The position numbers and the translations under genes are program-made. This document shows, piece by piece, positions 6,543 to 13,080 of a DNA stretch of 14,357 nucleotides. The notes under the pieces are model-generated. The model did not search any database. It was not told the DNA's origin and saw only the letters and a list, made by a program, of their open reading frames with translations. The stretch lies in NCBI GenBank assembly GCA_035524095.1, contig DATKPK010000131.1:1-14357 (forward strand), in the 5' to 3' direction. The DNA comes from DATJUF01 sp035524095 (lineage in GTDB: Bacteria > Desulfobacterota > Binatia > Binatales > Binataceae). The stretch's first letter is position 1, and every line of letters starts with the position of its first letter.

Positions 6543-7850
6543 ATGGACAAGATGGTCATTCACGGCGGCCCTTCTCTGCGTGGTACCGTGAGCCTTAGCG
6601 GCAGCAAAAATGCCGCCCTTCCGATCATGATGGCGGCCGTCCTCACCCCTGAACCCGTGATCATCCATAATGTGCCGCGCCTCCGCGACGTGCGCACCGC
6701 GATGCAACTCCTCGCTGGCCTCGGCGTCAAAGCCCGCTGGATCGGAGAGCACTCAGTTGAACTCCACGCTGCCGAACTGACCTCTCATGAGGCGCCTTAC
6801 GATTTAGTCAAGACCATGCGCGCCTCTTTCGTCGTCTTGGGTCCGCTCGTCGCGCGGATGGGACGTGCCCGCGTTTCGACGCCCGGCGGATGTGCGATCG
6901 GTACTCGTCCTGTCAACCTTCATATGTCCGGCATACGCGCCCTTGGCGCCCGCATCCAGATGCGCAACGGTTATGTAGAGGCCCACGCCGATCGGCTCAA
7001 AGGTGCTCGGGTCTGGCTCGATTTCCCCTCTGTCGGCGCGACTGAAAACATCATCATGGCCGCCGTGCGTGCTCCCGGCCTCACTCAGATTGAAAATGCC
7101 GCGCGCGAACCGGAAGTCCAGGATCTTGCCGCGATTCTCTGCACGATGGGCGCGCGCATCACCGGCGCAGGCACGCATGTCATTTCTATTGAGGGTGTCG
7201 AACGCCTTCACGGTGCCGAGCATCATGTCATTCCCGATCGCATCGAGGCCGGCTCTCTAATCATCGCAGCGGCGATTACCGGGGGTGATCTGATCATCGA
7301 CGGCGCTCCGGTCAGCCAACTCGATGCAGTTATCGCGAAGTTACGCGAGACGGGGGTAAAGATAACTGTCGACGCCAATTACGCGCCGACGAACGGCCAT
7401 GCCCAATCGTCAAAGGCTGCGGCTCATGCTTCTTTGCGCATCACCCGTTCAGAACCGCTGAGACCCGTCGAGCTGCGCACGCTTCCCTATCCGGGTTTCC
7501 CGACCGACCTTCAAGCCCAGATGATGGCGCTCCTGACTCAAGCCGCCGGCACCTCTGTCATCACTGAGACCATCTTCGAGAATCGCTTCATGCATGCCCT
7601 CGAGCTTCTGCGCATGGGTGCTGACATTTCGATGAAAGGCGCTACCGCCGTAGTTCGTGGACATTCCCATCTGAGCGGTGCGCCCGTGATGGCGACTGAT
7701 CTCCGTGCCAGTATGAGCCTGATCCTCGCCGGTCTGGTCGCCGACAATAGCACCGAGGTCAGCCGCGTCTACCATCTAGATCGCGGTTACGAGGCGCTCG
7801 ACGAAAAACTCCGAGCATTAGGCGCGCGCATCGAACGGATGCCCGAGTAA
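6543..7850 (+). CDS. murA: UDP-N-acetylglucosamine 1-carboxyvinyltransferase
   Basis: A 435-residue EPSP-synthase-fold enzyme. It transfers enolpyruvate from PEP to UDP-GlcNAc, the first committed cytoplasmic step of peptidoglycan synthesis. The ATG chosen gives MDKMVIHGG, matching the usual MDK start; the in-frame GTG at 6408 would add 45 unrelated residues. K22-N23 of the SGSKNAALP motif and the PEP-loop cysteine C117 in TPGGCAIGTRPV are present. Having cysteine rather than aspartate there predicts fosfomycin sensitivity of the enzyme. Other conserved blocks are APYDLVKTMRAS, NAAREPE, PDRIEAG, FPTDLQAQ and ENRFMH. Residues 278-297 (Ala/Ser/Asn-rich) look like a small surface insertion, which may explain the extra length over the E. 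coli 419. No clear ribosome site precedes the ATG. hisD follows 54 nt later. Confidence 0.96.
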   Translation: MDKMVIHGGPSLRGTVSLSGSKNAALPIMMAAVLTPEPVIIHNVPRLRDVRTAMQLLAGLGVKARWIGEHSVELHAAELTSHEAPYDLVKTMRASFVVLGPLVARMGRARVSTPGGCAIGTRPVNLHMSGIRALGARIQMRNGYVEAHADRLKGARVWLDFPSVGATENIIMAAVRAPGLTQIENAAREPEVQDLAAILCTMGARITGAGTHVISIEGVERLHGAEHHVIPDRIEAGSLIIAAAITGGDLIIDGAPVSQLDAVIAKLRETGVKITVDANYAPTNGHAQSSKAAAHASLRITRSEPLRPVELRTLPYPGFPTDLQAQMMALLTQAAGTSVITETIFENRFMHALELLRMGADISMKGATAVVRGHSHLSGAPVMATDLRASMSLILAGLVADNSTEVSRVYHLDRGYEALDEKLRALGARIERMPE

Positions 7851-7889
7851 CCGAAGTGTCCGATAATCTCAAGTGGAACCTTCAAATCT

Positions 7890-7898
7890 TGCTATAAC
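7890..7898 (+). promoter_or_regulatory. Candidate extended -10 promoter placed for a leaderless hisD transcript
   Basis: TGC directly followed by TATAAC (7893-7898) fits an extended -10 element (TGn plus a 5-of-6 hexamer). There is no recognisable -35, which such promoters do not need. Only six bases separate the hexamer from the hisD ATG at 7905, so a start about 7 nt downstream would be the A of the start codon. No Shine-Dalgarno precedes hisD, which agrees with this reading. Confidence 0.45.
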
Positions 7899-7904
7899 TG
7901 TCCG

Positions 7905-9245
7905 ATGACCTTGCGCATCCTCACTGCTGGCACCTCGGTCTGCGATCGCTTCCTCGACAGCCTCACGCGCCGCCGTTTGGACAGCTCCAGCTCAATCGAC
8001 CACGACGTTGCGACAATCCTCGATCGGGTCCATCGCGTCGGCGATCGTGCCTTAATCAGCTATACTCGCCGATTCGACGGTGTCCGTCTCACGCAGGCGA
8101 CGCTTCGCGTCACTGCGGACGAACTCGCCGCCGCACTTTCATCGCTTCCTCGGGCCGATCGCCGGGCTATGGAACTCGCCGCACGCCGGATCAATTCGTT
8201 TCATCGCCGAACCCTCGAGCGATCTTTCAGCTATCGCGATCGTTTGGGAATGCGCCTCGGCCAGATCGTCCGTCCTCTCCGCCGCGTCGGAATTTATGTC
8301 CCGGGCGGGATGGGTGCCTATCCGTCCTCTGTTCTGATGAACGCCATTCCTGCTCGCGTCGCTGGAGTCGGTGAAATCGTCATGGTTTCGCCGCCCTCGC
8401 GCGAGGGAGAACGGCCCGCCGTACTAGCCGCCGCCGCCATCGCCGGGGTTACTGAGGTTTATCGTGTCGGTGGTGCGCAAGCGGTCGGCGCGCTCGCCTA
8501 TGGTACGGGTTCGATTCGTCCCGTCGACAAGATCGTCGGCCCTGGTAACGCCTACGTTCAGGCCGCCAAGCGGATGGTCTACGGTGTTACCGATATAGAC
8601 AAAATGGCGGGGCCGAGTGAAGTCCTTGTCATCGCCGACCGGACAGCGAACCCGGCGTGGATCGCAGCCGACCTGATCGCACAAGCTGAGCACGGCTCCG
8701 GCGACGAATCCGCGATCCTATTGACGCCTGCCAAGAGCCTCGCCAATGAAGTCGCAGCCGCCGTCGCAAAGGCGCTCGAAAATCTGCCGCGTGCAGAGTC
8801 AGTCCGGCGCGCCCTCGGTAAGCGCGGGGCCGCAATCATCGTCGCTGGTCTGCCCGCTGCCTTCGACCTCGCGAATCGGCTCGCCCCTGAGCATCTCGAA
8901 CTGGAAATCGCCAGTCCCGGCAAATGGCTCTCCTACGTCCACGACGCCGGCGCGGTCTTCCTCGGTGCGCACAGCCCCGCCCCGATTGGGGATTACCTCG
9001 CCGGTCCTAATCATGTTTTACCGACCGGTGGCTCCGCCCGCTTCGCCTCGCCTCTCGGCGCTTACGACTTTCTGAAGCGGACCAGTATCATCGAAGCGTC
9101 GGCAGGCGCCCTCGCGATGCTCGGACCGAGCGTAGCGCGCCTGGCGCGGATGGAAGGTTTTGAGGCCCACGCGCGGGCCGTTGAATTGCGCAATTCGGCG
9201 CGGGCGCCGAAAGGCCGCAAGACAGCGGCCTCGAGTTACTGTTAA
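7905..9245 (+). CDS. hisD: Histidinol dehydrogenase
   Basis: A 446-residue zinc- and NAD-dependent enzyme that oxidises L-histidinol to L-histidine in two steps, ending the pathway. Zinc ligands are all in place: Q260 and H263 (AQAEHGSGDES), D363 (PIGDYLAGPNHVLPT) and H422 (EGFEAHARA). The catalytic pair E329-H330 is in LAPEHLEL. Other family blocks are RRVGIYVPGG, YRVGGAQAVGALAYGT, DKIVGPGN and DKMAGPSEVLV. Length and spacing are normal. The gene follows murA by 54 nt with no hisG in between, unlike many related clusters. A possible promoter of its own overlaps the spacer. The final 15 or so residues (basic, APKGRK) are probably a disordered tail. Confidence 0.97.
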   Translation: MTLRILTAGTSVCDRFLDSLTRRRLDSSSSIDHDVATILDRVHRVGDRALISYTRRFDGVRLTQATLRVTADELAAALSSLPRADRRAMELAARRINSFHRRTLERSFSYRDRLGMRLGQIVRPLRRVGIYVPGGMGAYPSSVLMNAIPARVAGVGEIVMVSPPSREGERPAVLAAAAIAGVTEVYRVGGAQAVGALAYGTGSIRPVDKIVGPGNAYVQAAKRMVYGVTDIDKMAGPSEVLVIADRTANPAWIAADLIAQAEHGSGDESAILLTPAKSLANEVAAAVAKALENLPRAESVRRALGKRGAAIIVAGLPAAFDLANRLAPEHLELEIASPGKWLSYVHDAGAVFLGAHSPAPIGDYLAGPNHVLPTGGSARFASPLGAYDFLKRTSIIEASAGALAMLGPSVARLARMEGFEAHARAVELRNSARAPKGRKTAASSYC

Positions 9246-9277
9246 AATGGCCCGCAAGCGGTGCATGCCGGATTCGC

Positions 9278-9330
9278 TTAGCTGAATTACAATGAAGCCG
9301 CGACCCGATTCAGTTAAAGTGTTGCTTTAA
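9278..9330 (+). promoter_or_regulatory. Two overlapping, mutually exclusive inverted repeats before hisB
   Basis: Arm 9278-9287 (TTAGCTGAAT) pairs with 9308-9317 (ATTCAGTTAA): ten pairs including one G-U, 20-nt loop. Arm 9314-9319 (TTAAAG) pairs with 9325-9330 (CTTTAA), 5-nt loop. The two share 9314-9317, so only one can form at a time. The second ends 7 nt before the GTG start of hisB. This could be a translational or attenuation switch or an operator; no histidine-rich leader peptide is visible. Confidence 0.35.
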
Positions 9331-9337
9331 AATTGAA

Positions 9338-9988
9338 GTGAAGACCAAAGACTCGACGATTTCATCGCGGCTCACCTCCAGCAACGGGACGGCTGCGCCC
9401 GCCCGCTTCGCCGAAATCGAGCGCAAGACCCGCGAAACCTCGGTCGCGATCGCGCTTCGTCTCGACGGATCGGGCCGCAGTGAAGTCCGCACCGGCGTCC
9501 CTTTTCTTGACCATATGCTCGAGAGCTTCGCCCGTCACGGCTTCTTCGACCTCAAGGTCGAGGCTACCGGCGACCTGCATATCGATGACCACCACACCGT
9601 GGAGGATGTTGGCATCGTCCTCGGCCGCGCCTTCAAACAGGCACTTAGCGATCGCGGCGGTATCCGCCGCTTCGGTGAGGCTACGGTGCCACTCGACGAA
9701 GCCCTTTGCACTGCGGTCATAGACCTCAGCGGACGCTGCTATCTCGCTTATAATGTTGCGATTAAAGAAGACCGCGTCGGCGCCTTCCAGACGATTCTCG
9801 TCCACGATTTCATGAAGGCGCTCAGTGACGAAGCCGGCATGAACCTTCACCTCAACCTGCACAGTGGACGCAACCCGCATCACATTATCGAGGCTACCTT
9901 TAAGGCGCTAGCGCGTGCGATGGATCAGGCTACCGCCCTTGAACCACGCCTATCAGGTGTCCTATCAACTAAAGGTACGCTTTCGTAA
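9338..9988 (+). CDS. hisB: Imidazoleglycerol-phosphate dehydratase
   Basis: A 216-residue monofunctional IGPD; there is no histidinol-phosphatase domain. It dehydrates imidazole glycerol phosphate to imidazole acetol phosphate using a bis-manganese centre. The two duplicated metal motifs are clear: HHTVED at 85-90 and HHIIEA at 181-186, with FLDHMLESFARHG at 57-69 and the end SGVLSTKGTL. The start is GTG. The first 22 or so residues are Ser/Thr-rich and precede the family core (about residue 23 on), so initiation slightly further downstream cannot be excluded, though no better start codon is obvious. No Shine-Dalgarno is evident. It lies 92 nt after hisD and 5 nt before hisA. Confidence 0.95.
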   Translation: MKTKDSTISSRLTSSNGTAAPARFAEIERKTRETSVAIALRLDGSGRSEVRTGVPFLDHMLESFARHGFFDLKVEATGDLHIDDHHTVEDVGIVLGRAFKQALSDRGGIRRFGEATVPLDEALCTAVIDLSGRCYLAYNVAIKEDRVGAFQTILVHDFMKALSDEAGMNLHLNLHSGRNPHHIIEATFKALARAMDQATALEPRLSGVLSTKGTLS

Positions 9989-9993
9989 CTAAT

Positions 9994-10725
9994 TTGTTTG
10001 ATCACTTCACTGTTATTCCCTCGATTGACTTGAAATTCGGGGAAGTCGTGCGCCTCGTCCAAGGCGACATGGCTCGCGCGACTGTCTACGGTACCGACCC
10101 CGCAGCCATCGCCAAATCTTTCGCCGACGAGGGCGCCGAGCAAATCCATATCGTTGACCTCGACGGCGCGATCGACGGTGAGCCGCGCAATCTCGGCGCC
10201 ATTCGTGCGATTCGCGCCGCCGTCTCCTGCCCGATCGACGTCAGCGGTGGCCTCCGCTCGCTTGACTCTATCAACGAAGTGATCGCCGCCGGTGCCGACT
10301 ATATCGCAATTGGCTCTGCTGCCTTTCTCGATCCTGATTTGCTCAATGATGCCTGCAATCGCTTCCCCGGCCGCGTCTTTGGCTCGCTTGATTCTCGCAA
10401 CGGCCGCCTCGCTATCAAGGGGTGGGTCGAGACAAGTCAGTTGACGGTCGCTGAAGCCGCACTCCGTTTCCGCCAAGCGGGCGTCGCTGCGATTATCCTG
10501 ACTGATATCGCCCGCGACGGTACTCAGGCTGGCGCCAACCTCGGGATGTTCACCGCTACCGCCCGCCTTTCCGGTGTGCCGATTATCGCTTCCGGCGGTA
10601 TCGCCAGCCTCGAGGATATTCGCGCCCTGCGCAGCCTGTTCGATCACGGGGTCGCTGGCGCGATCAGTGGCCGCGCACTTTACGAGGGACGTTTTACGCT
10701 CACCGCAGCGCGCCTGATGCTTTAA
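9994..10725 (+). CDS. hisA: ProFAR isomerase (phosphoribosylformimino-5-aminoimidazole carboxamide ribotide isomerase)
   Basis: A 243-residue TIM-barrel enzyme that converts ProFAR to PRFAR by an Amadori rearrangement, the fourth step of histidine synthesis. The catalytic aspartates are D12 (IPSIDLKFGEVVRLVQGD) and D133 (GSLDSRNGRLAIKGW). Phosphate-binding glycines are in DVSGGLRS at about 82-89 and IIASGGIAS in the C-terminal half, and TDIARDGTQAG is the expected half-barrel repeat. The W144 after KG favours HisA over HisF. It starts with TTG, 5 nt after the hisB stop, so translation is probably coupled. The usual next gene hisF is not here; a 239-nt spacer and an unrelated gene follow instead. 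Confidence 0.95.
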   Translation: MFDHFTVIPSIDLKFGEVVRLVQGDMARATVYGTDPAAIAKSFADEGAEQIHIVDLDGAIDGEPRNLGAIRAIRAAVSCPIDVSGGLRSLDSINEVIAAGADYIAIGSAAFLDPDLLNDACNRFPGRVFGSLDSRNGRLAIKGWVETSQLTVAEAALRFRQAGVAAIILTDIARDGTQAGANLGMFTATARLSGVPIIASGGIASLEDIRALRSLFDHGVAGAISGRALYEGRFTLTAARLML

Positions 10726-10841
10726 CTCCGCCTGAATGCCCTGCCTGCGCCTTTTCGATATTTGGCGATTCATCTCAAGTCTTTGTAGTAAAAACTAGCT
10801 CTGTCGTTTCCCAAGGCATCCTCCGAGGTCTTCGGACGCTC

Positions 10842-10870
10842 TTGACAGCCCATATCGTGCAACGGATCAT
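10842..10870 (+). promoter_or_regulatory. Candidate promoter of the TadG-like gene
   Basis: A perfect TTGACA (10842-10847) and GATCAT (10865-10870, 4 of 6) are spaced 17 nt apart. The start would be near 10877, giving a leader of about 88 nt. It supports independent transcription of the gene from the his genes. The rest of the 10726-10943 spacer shows no clear terminator for hisA. Confidence 0.45.
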
Positions 10871-10964
10871 TGGCCCGTAAACTGCGCAGCCGCAGCCGTG
10901 CCTGCACCATCATCATTTTTCATCCTCATTCGGGACCCCGGCCGTGTGGTTGCATAGGGGAGCG

Positions 10965-12035
10965 ATGCAGCTGCGGCGAAAATTCCACCGCGGTCAGATG
11001 GTAGTGATAATGACGCTGGCGTTGACCGCTTTGCTCGGCGCGCTGGCGCTCGGCACCGACGTCGCCGTTATCTACATGAATTGGATGGAACTCCGTAAGG
11101 CCGCCGATTCCGCCGCCTTGGCTGGGGCCGCCTATCTCGGGCCTTTCACGATAGCGCCTCCCGCTTCTACCGCCTGTAATTGGGGCGGCGGCGCCAGTCC
11201 TGCTTACGACGTCGCTTGTAGTTACGCTGAAAACAACGGTGTCGCGCCCAGCGAAATCCTTTCGATTGGCCCTGCGGCGACACTCCCTTCCAACGAGACG
11301 GTCCCGCCCGGCGCTCAGACTTTGCAGGTCAGTCTGCGGCGTTCGAGTATCCCGATGTTCTTCGCGAGCCTCGTGATACCGTCCGGTTCCAACTTTGCCG
11401 CTGCCGTCGAAGCTACTGCGGTCGGCCCTGCGCCGATTCAAACGATGACCCAAGGGATGTTTCCCCTCGGACTTATTGGCGTGGCGCCTTCGCAATCACT
11501 GGACTATCCTCAGCCGGTCTCGCTGATGTCCGGTTCGGGCGCCAACCTCGCGTGGCTTGATTTGCCGACGTGTAGCCCCGTCGGCTCGCCGCCGCCTGCC
11601 CGAACTCGTGACCACGGTGCCAATCTCGCCAGTGACATAACCAATGGCTCGACTTGCTCCTACTCTATCGGCAACACGCTAACGACGGTCTCAACTAACG
11701 AATTCAGCGATCACTCGGCCGACATAGAGCAGGCGATGTGGCAGCGGATTCCCAATCCGAATCTGCCCCCGCCGTCTCTGGAGCAGCTCAATTCAGCTGA
11801 TCCTCAGGTCGCCGTTGTTCCGCTTGTTCAGATGGGTTCCAGCACTGGTCCTGGCGGCCGAACACGTCAGACCGCGACCATCCTCGGCTTCGCGACGCTC
11901 TGGCTGATGAACTATAGCGATGCGGGGACTTCGCAGACGATAGGGGCCGAATTTATGCAATACACCGACCAGTATGGTGTCGGCGGTGGCCCCGTCGATT
12001 ACGGCGCCTACTCTCAGCCTTTCCTAATCGACTGA
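10965..12035 (+). CDS. TadG/TadE-like secreted or pilus-associated protein
   Basis: A 356-residue protein. The N-terminus is basic (MQLRRKFHRGQ) and is followed by one membrane segment at about 12-31 ending at D32, then VIYMNWMELRKAADSAALAGAAYL. This is the hallmark of the putative Flp pilus-assembly TadE/G-like N-terminal domain, in which the RGQ and the AADSAALAGA helix are conserved. The remainder is presumably periplasmic or extracellular, rich in Ser/Pro/Gly/Ala, with four cysteines (in ACNWGG, VACSY, PTCSP, STCSY) that could form disulphides. No von Willebrand A domain is seen, unlike long TadG proteins. An in-frame GTG at 10944 would add 7 residues; the ATG is preceded by AGGGGAG at very short distance, so the start is uncertain. 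No other tad/cpa genes are present. The specific role is unknown. Confidence 0.7.
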   Translation: MQLRRKFHRGQMVVIMTLALTALLGALALGTDVAVIYMNWMELRKAADSAALAGAAYLGPFTIAPPASTACNWGGGASPAYDVACSYAENNGVAPSEILSIGPAATLPSNETVPPGAQTLQVSLRRSSIPMFFASLVIPSGSNFAAAVEATAVGPAPIQTMTQGMFPLGLIGVAPSQSLDYPQPVSLMSGSGANLAWLDLPTCSPVGSPPPARTRDHGANLASDITNGSTCSYSIGNTLTTVSTNEFSDHSADIEQAMWQRIPNPNLPPPSLEQLNSADPQVAVVPLVQMGSSTGPGGRTRQTATILGFATLWLMNYSDAGTSQTIGAEFMQYTDQYGVGGGPVDYGAYSQPFLID

Positions 12036-12036
12036 A

Positions 12037-12056
12037 CAGGCGGGTCGGCTCGCCTG
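12037..12056 (+). terminator. Hairpin just after the TadG-like gene
   Basis: An 8-bp, mostly G-C stem (12037-12044 with 12049-12056, one G-U pair) closes a TCGG tetraloop. It begins 1 nt after the stop codon. No run of T follows, so it is either a weak or factor-assisted terminator or a 3'-end stabiliser. The convergent dehydrogenase gene ends at 12130. Confidence 0.4.
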
Positions 12057-12129
12057 CGTCGGTGTCCGCTCCCCAAATAAACAACAGGCCGCCAACTCGT
12101 GACGGCCCCACTTCAATCATCAGCAAGTT

Positions 12130-12891
12130 CTAACGCGCGACCCACCCGCCGTCGATCACCAGCGGATGGCCCGTGACGAATGACGACGCGTCCGAAAGCA
12201 GCCAGACCACGCCTTCTGCGATTTCCTCCGGCTTGCCCATGCGTCCGACTGGTTCCATCGCCATCAGTTGCTCTTCGCCGATATTACTCGTATCGAGCAT
12301 TCGTTCGACCATCGGAGTATGAATCACTCCAGGACATACGCAGTTGACGCGGATATTCTTGGTCGCGAATTCCAGCGCTGCAGTCCGCGTCAGTCCGATC
12401 ACGCCATGCTTCGACGCGTTGTAGGCCGGCAGTCCGACGAATCCGCGCAAGCCCGCGACCGACGCCGTGTTGACGATATTCCCTCCGCCTTGCTTGAGCA
12501 TGTGCTGCAACTCGGCCTTCATGCACAGCCAGACGCCCTTGAGATTTATCGCGATAGTGCGGTCGAAGACCTCTTCGCTGCACAGCACCGTATCCGCAAC
12601 CCTGCCCTCGATTCCTGCGTTATTGAACGCACCGTCGATTCGTCCATAGGCCTCGACAGTCTTGGCGACCGCCATCTCGACCTGCGAGGTCACCGAGATA
12701 TCGGCGTGGACGAACGCGGCCTTGCCGCCTTTCTGGTTGATCTCCTTGATCACTCGTTCCGCCCCGTCTGGAACATAATCGGCGATCATCAATTTCGCGC
12801 CTTCGCGCGCCAGCGCGAACGCGGTCGCGCGGCCAATTCCTGATCCGCCGCCAGTCACGAAGATACTTTTGCCCTCGAGCTGTCCTGCCAT
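12130..12891 (-). CDS. NAD-dependent short-chain dehydrogenase/reductase
   Basis: A 253-residue classical SDR. The cofactor loop TGGGSGIG is at 13-20, and D38 at the end of beta-2 (LMIADY) predicts NAD(H) rather than NADP(H). NNAG is at 90-93, and the catalytic set is S144, Y157 and K161 (TASVAG, YNASK). The PGVIHTPM segment and the C-terminal GHPLVIDGGW are typical. The family oxidises or reduces alcohols, steroids, sugars and acyl-ACP intermediates; nothing here fixes the substrate, and similarity to glucose-1-dehydrogenase/2,5-dichloro-2,5-cyclohexadiene-1,4-diol dehydrogenase types is only general. AGAGG lies 8 nt before the ATG. The gene is convergent with the TadG-like gene and divergent from the VWA gene, so it is likely transcribed alone. 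Confidence 0.92.
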   Translation of the reverse strand: MAGQLEGKSIFVTGGGSGIGRATAFALAREGAKLMIADYVPDGAERVIKEINQKGGKAAFVHADISVTSQVEMAVAKTVEAYGRIDGAFNNAGIEGRVADTVLCSEEVFDRTIAINLKGVWLCMKAELQHMLKQGGGNIVNTASVAGLRGFVGLPAYNASKHGVIGLTRTAALEFATKNIRVNCVCPGVIHTPMVERMLDTSNIGEEQLMAMEPVGRMGKPEEIAEGVVWLLSDASSFVTGHPLVIDGGWVAR

Positions 12892-12937
12892 TTTCCTAAC
12901 CTCTGTCTATTGATTGTCCTCGTCCGCTTGTCCGACC

Positions 12938-12967
12938 GTTATGGCTCGCGCCGCTATCTCTTTGCAA
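12938..12967 (-). promoter_or_regulatory. Candidate promoter of the short-chain dehydrogenase gene
   Basis: On the minus strand TTGCAA (12967-12962, 4 of 6) and CATAAC (12943-12938, 4 of 6) are spaced 18 nt apart. The leader would be about 40 nt. The match is modest and by eye. Confidence 0.3.
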
Positions 12968-13042
12968 TCTCTTACCTGGTCCGTCGAACCCGGCTTCATT
13001 TTAAGCTCTTTCTGACGCGTCGCCTCATAGGGGATTCCAAAT

Positions 13043-13072
13043 TTGCACGCGACTCATACGATTTGCCACAAT
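13043..13072 (+). promoter_or_regulatory. Candidate promoter of the VWA gene, close to its start codon
   Basis: TTGCAC (13043-13048) and CACAAT (13067-13072), the latter preceded by TGC (extended -10), are spaced 18 nt apart. Transcription would begin at about 13079, leaving at most a few bases before the ATG at 13081. No Shine-Dalgarno is visible, so a leaderless or near-leaderless message is possible. Confidence 0.35.
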
Positions 13073-13080
13073 GACTACAA

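Noticed and set aside
9362..9883. 173-codon minus-strand frame opposite hisB
   Set aside because: Shadow of hisB; no motifs of its own.
9925..10773. 282-codon minus-strand frame opposite hisA
   Set aside because: Shadow of hisA, whose catalytic and phosphate-binding motifs are all present on the plus strand.
12087..12107. GGCCG/CGGCC inverted repeat between the TadG-like gene and the dehydrogenase
   Set aside because: Only five pairs with an 11-nt loop and no T-tract; weaker than the hairpin at 12037-12056.
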